A program made the translations under genes and the position numbers. Below, one piece after another: positions 1 through 7,545 of a stretch of DNA of 12,006 nucleotides. Location of the stretch: the NCBI GenBank assembly GCA_022496205.1, contig WTXD01000339.1:1-12006 (forward strand), read 5' to 3'. Position 1 is the first letter of the stretch. Each line of letters starts with the position of its first letter. Source of the stretch: Gloeopeniophorella convolvens (lineage: Eukaryota > Basidiomycota > Agaricomycetes > Russulales). The notes below the pieces were generated by a model. It did no database searches and was not told the DNA's origin. It saw nothing but the letters and a program-made list of their open reading frames with translations.

Positions 1-1450
1 AGCCTCGAGCGCGTGTACAAGGCAGACCGCTCTCTCCTTGCGGTTCGTACTGTCTCCCTCGCCACATGCGCGCGCCGCTGACGCCCGTCCAGTGCCTCAA
101 AGAAATCGGGACAAATCCATCCCCGTCCAAGGCCCTGGGCGGTCTCTTCATGCGGTGGCTTCGTGCGATGGGTGCGCGCGCCTCGCGCCATGACATCAAC
201 CCCGACACCGACACCGACATGCCGCACAGATCCGAGGGCTCGAGGCGCCCTATACCTCATACTGCGAGCGATACTGCACCAGCTTTGACCTCTGGGAGCC
301 CATGCGCAACAACCCCTGCCTCCCCGGCGTCCTCGCCGCCTTCTCCGCGTCCCTCCCGCCCCCCGGTGCGTCGTCCCCCCGCCCCCGACCTGCCCGTCTG
401 GACCCTCGACGAGCTCTTCCTCCTCCCCAAGACCGGGCTCAAGTATTTCAAAAAGCTCTACGGTCGGTGCTCAAAGCACACAGCCCGGCCGAGCGACTAC
501 GAGCTCCTCTCGGGTGCCGCAGAGAAGCTCGACAAACTCCTCGGGACGCTTGACGGGCGCTCCAATGTCAAAGCTGGCGCTGGCACACCCGCGCCCGCGG
601 TGCTCGAGACGGAGGATGAGGTCGTCGTGGACTTTCGCAGCCCGGCCGGCCTGTCCAAGGTCCGCACCCTGCCTGCCGTCGACACAGTCACCAGCAGCAA
701 GACGAGCTCGGCACGAGGCTCGAGTCTCCAGCGCGTAAGTCCGGGCGCGTCATGCCTCGGCCGGCGTGGCTGATCACGTACACCTTTGCAGCGCGCGGTC
801 GTCGAACGATACCAGCCTGTCGTCAATAGACCCTCGGCCGGCGGAGAACCTACAAATTCCCCTCCTTGAGCTCGAGGGCTGCATCTCTGGAGAACGATGC
901 TTGGATATCTTCACATGAAGCCGCGGGTAAGCGAGTGACGCGCTCGCGCTTTGTCGTCCCGCCATCTGACTCTTGTCACAGCAAGTACGCCTTCAGTTCC
1001 TAACCCCCACACTGCCCTAATGCTAGAACGGTGCGAATCGGTGTCGATGCGGATATCCGCTTTGTCCCTCAGTCGACGGGTGTCGAGGCCAACCACCTTG
1101 GCTGTCGGATTTTTATCCTTTCTGACCTCTTTCTTGTGTCCGAGCGGATGGCGCCCGGAGAGAGGAGCACTGACAGCCCCGCGGCGGACATGTGGCTACT
1201 TTATCCTCCCTTTACAGAGAAGCCATTTGAAGCTGGCCAAGACGGAAGGCGACGGTAGGGTTGTTTGGCTAATGCTTCTCGATCGTTGTCCGACTGACGT
1301 GCCGAATGCGCAGATCGTGCTCTTGATGCGATCATCATACGGAGGGAGAAGCTCACATTGGTCTTTGCATCTGTGCCTTTGCGCGACAAGGTCCTCTTTG
1401 AGCTCGGCGAATGTGTCGGCTTGGCGAGTGCAGGCTCTGCGACGTGGCGC
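1..1450 (+). pseudogene. Decayed Rho guanine-nucleotide exchange factor (DH-PH), 5' end outside window
   Basis: An intact protein of this kind would activate Rho/Cdc42 GTPases by GDP release through a DH domain, with a PH domain next to it. Recognisable blocks in order: VYKADRSLLAV (1-46), NPSPSKALGGLFMRW (to 158), EAPYTSYCERYCTSFDLWEP (230-366), LDELFLLPKTGLKYFKKLYG (387-734; DH core), SSNDTSLSS to LDIFT (796-915), MKPR then VRLQFLTPTLP (to 1017), the PH strands ILSDLFLVSERM and MWLLYPPF (1019-1222), HLKLAKTEGD (1224-1254) and REKLTLVFASVPLRDKVLFE (1314-1450). Typical introns remain at 172-229, 735-791, 927-981 and 1255-1313. Adjacent blocks do not share a reading frame even after these introns are removed. 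Breaks lie near 46-93, 147-172, 366-387, 734-796, 915/916, 1018 and 1223. Assignment to fungal RhoGEFs is by remembered family pattern, not a search. Alternative: local assembly indels in an intact gene. Confidence 0.72.
147..172 (+). repeat. 13-bp imperfect tandem duplication at an exon end
   Basis: TTCATGCGGTGGC (147-159) is followed directly by TTCGTGCGATGGG (160-172), identical at 10 of 13 positions. Both copies can encode F-[MV]-R-W. The second copy runs directly into the likely splice donor gtgcgc at 172. Because 13 is not a multiple of three, the extra copy alone breaks the frame between the block before it and the exon starting at 230. Confidence 0.6.
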
Positions 1451-2190
1451 GCAGACACCGGCGTGCATGTCGCGCTCGAGCTCTCACGCTGGATGTTCGT
1501 GCTCTTGTCGTTCGTGTTCTTTGGCTTCTTCGGGTTTGCGGAAGGGGGACGCGCGGGGTATCGCTCCGTTTACCGATGGCTTATCCGGCGCGTGTGAAGT
1601 CTCCGCACCCCTGATACGTGCGTCTGCACAACCATGTATATTCGGTGTACCGCGCTTACTTTCACCGCAGGTCTGTGGCGTCGCCTGCGCGAATATCGAA
1701 CAGGGGTAGGGGCAGTGCGGCTGTGGCAGGCTCGTTGACCCGCCGACGTCCGACACGCAGCGAGCCGAGCCCGTCCTGCCTGTCGCGCATGCCGTCTCTT
1801 CCTATAGTCTCCGTTGACACGTCGCTGTCGGATTTCAGCGCACGCTTCTCGAGAGCGACAGATGCTCTGCGCGCGCTTCGCAGTCTCGCGTCTGCGTCTG
1901 CAACTGCCTCTGCGGCATCGAGGGCAGAGGCAACGCAGACGTTGGGGGCACAGCCCTTACCGGCCTCGGCCCCGGCTCCGGCTGTCTGTACGTCGCGAGC
2001 GCCAAACTACGATGCTTGCCAGCGTGGCATCGCGATTCCTGGACGAGGCGGCTTACAAGTGCGCTCGACTCTCGTGCGCCCCGCTGGCGTACCCCGTGCC
2101 ATCTCGCTTAGCTATATCTGTGCCACTATTGGGATACCTACTCGACCTACCCCTCGGGTCGACCAAGGGACACTTTTTGGTTCCCCGTGA
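1451..2190 (+). pseudogene. Possible C-terminal low-complexity remainder of the RhoGEF relic
   Basis: Downstream of the PH remnant there are no clear domains. The + strand keeps Ser/Pro/Ala/Arg-rich open stretches. The best runs in one frame from about 1672 and includes TRSEPSPSCLSRMPSLPIV and SLSDFSARFSRATDALRALR (about 1750-1890); the frame ends in TGA at 2188-2190. A second frame carries LASVASRFLDEAAY (about 2010-2050), so the frame may again be broken. A possible acceptor (ttcaccgcag) ends at 1672. The base composition drops sharply to AT-rich just after 2190, as expected for a 3' UTR. This suggests the original gene ended about here. That the tail belongs to the same gene is inference from strand, order and composition. 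Confidence 0.35.
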
Positions 2191-2894
2191 TTCCTCTATT
2201 TATTCATATCAATAGAATTTATATCAGTAGAAAAAGACATCTGTATAGTAGCAATCAACCTGTATCGGATGCAACATATCATAGTTCGTGGCCACACTTC
2301 AATCTCCCTGTCGAGTCTGATATTCTTCAGCACACTATTATGCTCGCTGAAATAATGGCGAGCGGTCCAGCAGAACTGTCCTATACAAATGTCAGGTATC
2401 TGTCGGGAGACAGCGGCCCGATCTTCTTCGCTCGCGGCGACCACCGTCCGCCGCCCCTGATAGAACCGACTTAAAGTTAATTCGTAGTGGTTGCAGCGAT
2501 TCACACCTTGTCCCACCTGAAAGAAACACGACAAAGGGGTACATTTGGCACGCAAGGCCGAAAAAGACTACTACCCAACACCGACATAAATCTCCTCGAC
2601 GACTTTGAAGCCAGGGTTTACTAATCCATACAACTGCAAAAATCGACACGATACGACTTCAACGACATTCTTTCAGGTTTGACGCGTATGTTCAGACACT
2701 GGGGCAGAGAGTGACCGACGGGAGGACTGGATTCATGGGATGGTCAGCCAATGTAAGGAATGAAGATAAGCCACTGAAGAACAGACTCGGTGGAAGGATG
2801 GAGACTGAGACACAACATTCAGGGCCGACCGTCCCTGGCGGGGGAGGGCTAGAGTAGTGCGATTCGTTAACAATGGTGATATCCACTCCATACT
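2191..2894. other. Intergenic stretch between convergent RhoGEF relic and secreted-protein gene
   Basis: Positions 2191-2360 are markedly AT-rich and fit 3' UTR or terminator sequence of the + strand relic. The rest has ordinary composition. I see no convincing gene on either strand. One open minus-strand stretch (2692-2848) may be a second exon of the secreted-protein gene at 2895-3146; see findings. Confidence 0.5.
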
Positions 2895-3146
2895 CTAGTG
2901 GGGATCGCACCATGTAGGACCGGTAGCAGCGGTGCAGTTTCGGCCTATGCTAGCGCCGACTCCCAAAATGGTCACGGACGTAAAGGAGGTGCAGCATTCT
3001 TCCGTTCCAACGCTCGGGAGGGTGATGCCTGGGATCGTGAGGCCAAAGTCGCAAGCAATCTGCCTGCGTTCGAGAGCAGTGGCGGAGGCACCGCCGACCG
3101 CACCGAGAGCGGCGAGGGAAGCGATCAACAGCTTGGAGTTGAACAT
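2895..3146 (-). CDS. Small secreted cysteine-rich protein, 83 aa
   Basis: Function unknown; a secreted or wall-associated role is inferred. Residues 1-22 form a classical signal peptide (Lys5, hydrophobic core LLIASLAALGAVGGA, ASA before the cut). A dibasic Arg27-Arg28 site could be used by a Kex2-type protease. The mature part holds Cys32, Cys51-Cys52, Cys71 and Cys80, and one N-glycosylation sequon (Asn70-Cys-Thr). Five cysteines is an odd number, so one may be free or pair between chains. The segment SVTILGVG followed by a spaced Cys recalls the C-terminal half of class I hydrophobins, but the Cys spacing does not fit, so I do not name it one. The ATG is chosen because the signal peptide starts there and a TATA box lies about 70 bp upstream. 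The reading is intronless; an alternative spliced C-terminus is possible (see findings). Confidence 0.72.
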   Translation of the reverse strand: MFNSKLLIASLAALGAVGGASATALERRQIACDFGLTIPGITLPSVGTEECCTSFTSVTILGVGASIGRNCTAATGPTWCDPH

Positions 3147-3215
3147 GACGGTGATGAAGCTTGAACAGACGAAGGCGCGCCGCGAGCTGGTCAGACAACA
3201 GCAGATGAAGCGGTC

Positions 3216-3223
3216 CTTTTATA
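3216..3223 (-). promoter_or_regulatory. TATA box of the small secreted protein gene
   Basis: TATAAAAG on the minus strand, about 70 bp before the ATG at 3146. This spacing leaves a 5' UTR of roughly 40 nt and fits a strongly expressed single-exon gene. Confidence 0.6.
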
Positions 3224-3234
3224 CGCCTTTCAGC

Positions 3235-3256
3235 GCAGACTGTATGCAGAGTCTGC
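3235..3256. promoter_or_regulatory. Inverted repeat just upstream of the TATA box
   Basis: GCAGACT (3235-3241) and AGTCTGC (3250-3256) are perfect inverted arms around an 8-nt spacer, 11 bp upstream of the TATA box on the minus strand. A dyad in this position could bind a dimeric transcription factor. No factor is identified. Confidence 0.4.
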
Positions 3257-3307
3257 CCATTATCCCAGTATTGTCGCTTCCTGAGTGAGTGACTCTGGAA
3301 GGTAGTG

Positions 3308-3317
3308 TTGACGTCAA
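3308..3317. promoter_or_regulatory. Full CRE palindrome (TTGACGTCAA), likely bZIP site
   Basis: TGACGTCA is the complete cAMP-response element bound by ATF/CREB-type bZIP factors. Here it sits in a 10-bp perfect palindrome about 165 bp upstream of the secreted-protein ATG and about 85 bp upstream of its TATA box. No other gene start lies close by. Binding is inferred from the motif. Confidence 0.45.
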
Positions 3318-3319
3318 GG

Positions 3320-5749
3320 GACACTGTGGTGCGTGAGCCGGGCGCGCGAGCTCAGAGGTGGACTCCGCGAGCCCTCTGAGATCGGGCTAGCGGAACCTTA
3401 CCCCAGAAGGCGCCGCGCAGATGCTTTGATCGCACCACGGGGAAATGCGGCGATGGGCATAGATCCACTCGCGTTGTCCAGTTCAAGCCCGCAGTGCGCG
3501 CTGTACAATTAGTCAATCCGACATCTGCTCGGAAGGCGCAATGTCAAGTGGAGGACCAATCGCCCGCTATGGTCACGGAGGAGCTCAAGCGCGAGAAGGG
3601 AGCATTGCGGCAGGGAGACATATGTAGCTCTACCCGACGCGCCCCTTAACTCTATATCGGACGAACCTCAGAGCTTTTCTGAGTGCCCTGCGCTTGTATA
3701 TGGTCACGGACAATGTGCAACGAGAGATTTAAAGGAACAGACATTGCCAAAATGCACGGAGCTCCACGCGCGTTCCTTGAAGCTGGGCTGCAGGACCCCG
3801 CAAGTCCTGATCGATGGGCTCACTCACTGCGTGCGTGAACCTGCTGATATGCGTCGCATGGGGTATAGGCTGGAACGGCCTTTCAGAGAAGATCCAATGG
3901 ATCTGAGCCAAAGCGCCGGCCAAGAAGGAATGCTGCGAGCCCGAGCTTGTGCTGCTGTAGCCCACATACTCCCCCAACCCCCCCTGCCCCCGACCGCACA
4001 AGCCGGACTGCGTCGCCCTCCTTGAAAGGCATGTTCTTCGTCAAACGGCGAACGTTGCAGGTGTGTCCTCTGCGTGGGCACCGACAAACAGCAGGCATCC
4101 ACCGCGACGCAGGCGATGCGCAATTGCAAGTGGCCTTCCTCCGGAGCCCAACTAGGTGAAGCAGAAGTCGAAGAAGTGACCGTCAGCTCGTACATCCACC
4201 TCCCCGACACTCAATCGACGTACCGGTCAGCACCTGCGAAGAGGCTAGAGAGGCAGCTCGTGTCTCTGCCTCCGTAGAAGAGAACAACGAGACGGCATCA
4301 TTACGAGGCAGGGTCTCCCCGCGCGACATCAGGACATGTGTCTACTGTGTTGGGTGTCGTTCCTCGTGCAGTCGTAAAAGTCTTGCGGGCCATGAATACG
4401 GAAGCGTGAATGATTGCAAAGTGGGGCGATGAGGGGCTCCGCCGTTCGAACGCTCATCAGCCAGGCTTCGCAAGGCTGAGGCCTGAGGACCCACGTCGTT
4501 GGTCGAAGCGCTGGGGGCGGTGAAAGTAGGAGCCGGCCCAACAACAGCGGGGACTCTACGCACATTCTCCGAACCTAGAATGACCCTCTTGCCCAGTTCC
4601 ATCCACGCAGTGCAGTGTTGTTGCAGACGGAGATGCATTGAGCACCGGGCCCCGCTGCCGATGTTGGCCGCTGCGGAACTCGGTGGCTACTATCGAAGCT
4701 TCCGGGAGAACGTGCCCCACCGCCATGGCTCCATAGTCCACGACCAGTACAGAGGCCGACCCTTTTCACGGGGCCGCGCCCAACAGGACAGAGAGCCTCC
4801 CTAAGCGCCGGGTGCGTAGCTCGCTGTGGCAGGGCGGCTACGGCCATTTGTCACGATGTAGCTCAGAGGCGGCGAGAAACGGGGTGCGCAAAGCGACATC
4901 AAACGACGCTCCACTCGGACACCTGGGCGCCCGCGAACGCACGAGAATTCAACAGCACGCCGTACGTGCAAGCCTGCCAATCAAGACGGGCGGGTACCAG
5001 CAAGGAGTTCGAGTGGACATATGCGTCGATGTTTATCTAAATGTAGGTTGCTTGTGGAAGCCGGTCCTTCTGCGCCATCATCATAATTACTGCGAGCCAA
5101 TGAGTGCAGGACACCACGCACGCACACGTACAAGGGAGGTATCTTGTACCACCACCGTCGGCAATATCGGCCGCCGCGCCGCGCGGACTTGTTGCGTACG
5201 CAGGCGCTAGAGCCCGCGGCGCCCCGCCCGCTGGCGCCCAGCCACCGTTGCAAATACCCCAGGATCGTATGCGATAGACTCTGGGCCGAGCCGCTGGAGT
5301 AGTTAAGCATGTACACCTGATCCAAACGGCCTGCCAAGTACTGGCACGTGTGACAGACCGCGATACGTCGGATCGCAGGTGGACGAAAACCTCTGGAAGC
5401 TCCTGGTTTCGCACGCATGTCAATAACGCCTAACGCGCGCGAGGTGGGGGTGGGGAGCACGGTCCACTAGATAACGAGGGTGTGGAATGCACTGGACGTC
5501 TCGCCGAGACACGGCGGCTGGGGAGTTTCGCACAGGTACCAGCCGCCAACGCGAGAGCCCTGCGGCGCGCACTCCAAGCAAAAGTAAAAGATGGTGATAC
5601 ATTGATGCCACAAGTAAAGAGCGACAGCCCCCAGCAACTGAGAAATAAATAACCCCCTCCTCACGGCGGGGAGGTGGTACAAGACACTGAAAGAAAATCC
5701 CAGTACATCAGCTTCTCACGAAGCGTCAGCGAGCAGCATGTATGCGCAC
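3320..5749. other. 2.4-kb stretch with no supportable gene
   Basis: Both strands carry only short open frames without recognisable domains, spliceable series, signal peptides or codon patterns like those of the neighbouring genes. The part nearest 3320 is promoter sequence for the secreted-protein gene. The part nearest 5749 is the 3' flank of the membrane-protein gene. A short minus-strand start at about 4032 (MPFKEGDAVRLV) briefly resembles an SH3-like strand pattern but is not sustained. No transposon ends, long repeats or RNA gene were seen. Confidence 0.5.
3351..3380. repeat. 8-bp perfect inverted repeat
   Basis: CTCAGAGG (3351-3358) and CCTCTGAG (3373-3380) flank a 14-nt loop. The repeat lies about 205 bp upstream of the secreted-protein ATG, beyond the CRE. 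It could be a regulatory dyad or chance. Confidence 0.35.
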
Positions 5750-6711
5750 CTATGACACGACTTCCACCCGGAAGAGGCCCTGCCACACCTCCACAGCGCA
5801 TGCATCGTCCCCGTCCGCGCACGCAACCTCGAACATCTGCAACGTGCCAGGCGGCGGGCACGCGAATTCGTGCGAGCGCAACAACTCGCCGGGGCGCACG
5901 TCGAAGCTCGAGACGTGCGCCTCGCGCTGCGGGCGCGCGTCCCACGGCACACCGTGCGCGCTCATGTCCGGCGCGGTCGGCGCGAGCACCCACACCTCGA
6001 CGCGTGGCGAGCGCCCTGCCGCCTCGAGCCGTCGGGTAAGACTAATGCCCGACGTCACCGTGCAGTGCGTGCCCTCTTTCGTCTCGGGCATGCGGATCTG
6101 CACCAGGAGCGACAGCTGCGTGGCGGGCAGTCAGCGGGGTCCAGTAGCATGGGAGAAGGCAACGATGCGCACGTAGTTGTCGACGAGCAACGCGGGCCCG
6201 CTAGATGCGAGGCGCCCGGGGCCGAGAGGGATCGGGGGGTCGCCCGTGCGTGTCCGCCTTGTGAACACCCTGTCTGGCTCCGCACGACTGATGGACGCAA
6301 ATGTGTAGCGGATGGCAGCGCCGTCTGGGAGCGATGGCCGGTGGCCGGCGCGGTAAATCCCCTCGGCGGCCTTGATGACACGCACAGACTGCGAATTGCC
6401 GCGTGTCCACGAGTTGGGAATAGGGTATATCGTGCCGGTGATGAGGTAGAAGAGGGTAAGGAGGGACGCCGTCCCGCCAAAGAAGAGGAGCCAGAGGGGT
6501 AGACGCCGGTGACAATCTGATAGGATCAGATAATACGAGGGGGGAGCGTCAGGTCGGCGAGCAGAGGAACAAGGAGGGATGACATACGGATTTCTTCACG
6601 GACGACGGTGAGCCTGTGGAGGCTAGAGTCGATATCAGTATCCGAGCGGGAGCGGCGCGGAGGGGAGACAGAAAGGGAATTGGAGGCGGAATGTCTGCCT
6701 GGCGGGGGCAT
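5750..6711 (-). CDS. Single-pass membrane protein of unknown function, 277 aa, three exons
   Basis: I do not recognise the family. Exons are 6711-6588, 6516-6173 and 6115-5750. The introns (71 and 57 nt) have donors gtatgt and gtgcgc and acceptors tatcag and cacgcag, and splicing keeps frame to TAG. Residues 1-46 are a Ser/Arg/Pro-rich cytosolic-type tail. Residues about 47-71 are a membrane segment (LPLWLLFFGGTASLLTLFYL) preceded by CHRR, so a type II orientation with the C-terminus in the lumen or outside is likely. The remaining 200 residues look like a folded beta-rich domain (VEVWVLAP, QMFEVACADGDD, AVEVWQGLFRVEVVS) with Cys in HCTVTSG, FACPPP, EVAC and DDAC. The start was chosen for its good context (A at -3, CACCAACATG) and because no exon is evident upstream. 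A start 144 nt further upstream in the same frame is possible. No N-glycosylation sequon is seen. Confidence 0.72.
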
Positions 6712-7545
6712 GTTGGTGGGCGGAGCGGAGCAAGGAGAGTGTCGTGTGCAAGAGTGGAAAGGCTCGGACAGGATTACACAGCAGGCGCACGGCATAGCAT
6801 GACCGTAACGTTGTCCTGCCGGACGCTCCCGGGCGTCGTCCGCGGCGTGATCCAAACATGTGCATGAGCCGATGGGGCTACTTTATTGTCCATCCCCGGC
6901 CGCACCAACGAGGTGCTGCCAGGTGCTGCCCCGCCGAACCTCGGCAACCACCAGTCCGCGCGGTCTACAACAGTCTACAACGCAGGAACCAGATGGGTTG
7001 CCGTTCTGCCGTGACGCCCTGGGAAATTGGCTGCAAGCAACTCGGAGGTCAGAGGACTGCGGATAGATGTAAACGATGTTCTGATGTGGCCGGTCTTGAC
7101 GACGACGAGATCGATGCCGACGTCGGTGCGGTCTCATGATGGTCTCGTCCTGGCCAGCTTTGGCCTGGCATCTTCGTCGCTCATGCGGCTTGTTTCGCTC
7201 CCGCGCGGCCTGCCCTGGCCTGCCGTAAACCCAAACTGGTCGTTTCCTACTCTCGAATCTCTCACGTCGCAGATCTAGACGTCTGTCTTTTGACATTTCG
7301 TCTCAACCCGTGTGCGCCCCTTGCTCTGCCGTGCTCACCAGGGTTCTTTGCGTCCTCCAGATGCCCACGAGAAGGTACTTTCATCATGATAGGGCATCGT
7401 TTTGGAATGACTGTTCATCGATTATACACCAGATGGATTGGAATCCCAGTGCGCGACGTGTTGGTGGAATTTTATATAACGTACAGTACTACAGCTTCAT
7501 GAGAGCTAAATATGATACAGCTTTGTAGTTCAAGTGTGTCATGAC
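6712..7545. other. Intergenic: promoter of membrane-protein gene and 3' flank of Ish1 gene
   Basis: Both neighbours lie on the minus strand. The half near 6712 is therefore promoter and 5' UTR of the membrane-protein gene (no clear TATA box seen), and the half near 7545 is the Ish1 3' UTR. Positions 7375-7530 are AT-rich, as expected for a terminator region. Two short direct tandem repeats occur near 6911-6981. No gene is supported. Confidence 0.5.
6911..6981. repeat. Two nearby 10-bp tandem duplications
   Basis: AGGTGCTGCC occurs twice head to tail at 6911-6930. GTCTACAACA is followed directly by GTCTACAAC at 6963-6981. Both look like replication-slippage duplications, about 200-270 bp upstream of the membrane-protein ATG. 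Confidence 0.6.

Noticed and set aside
66..773. A 235-aa open frame on the + strand read as one protein
   Set aside because: It crosses an intron-like segment and only parts of it match the RhoGEF blocks; the rest reads out of frame.
1358..1597. Possible membrane protein with the segment WMFVLLSFVFFGFFGFA
   Set aside because: It is in frame with the end of the PH remnant; the hydrophobic run probably comes from a frame change in a Ser/Cys-coding stretch rather than a real membrane helix.
951..1709. A 252-aa + strand open frame
   Set aside because: It overlaps the PH remnant in a different frame, has no recognisable domain, and ignores well-formed introns at 927-981 and 1255-1313.
3883..4098. 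Short minus-strand frame with MPFKEGDAVRLV
   Set aside because: The SH3-like start is not followed by a consistent domain in any frame or by usable splice sites.
4857..4930. TAGCTCAGAGG resembling a tRNA A box
   Set aside because: No matching B box, T arm or acceptor stem follows.
4981..5460. 159-aa minus-strand open frame
   Set aside because: No domain, start context or compositional support; GC-rich DNA gives such frames by chance.
5742..6502. Overlapping + strand frames of 144 and 210 aa
   Set aside because: They are antisense shadows of exons 2 and 3 of the membrane-protein gene.
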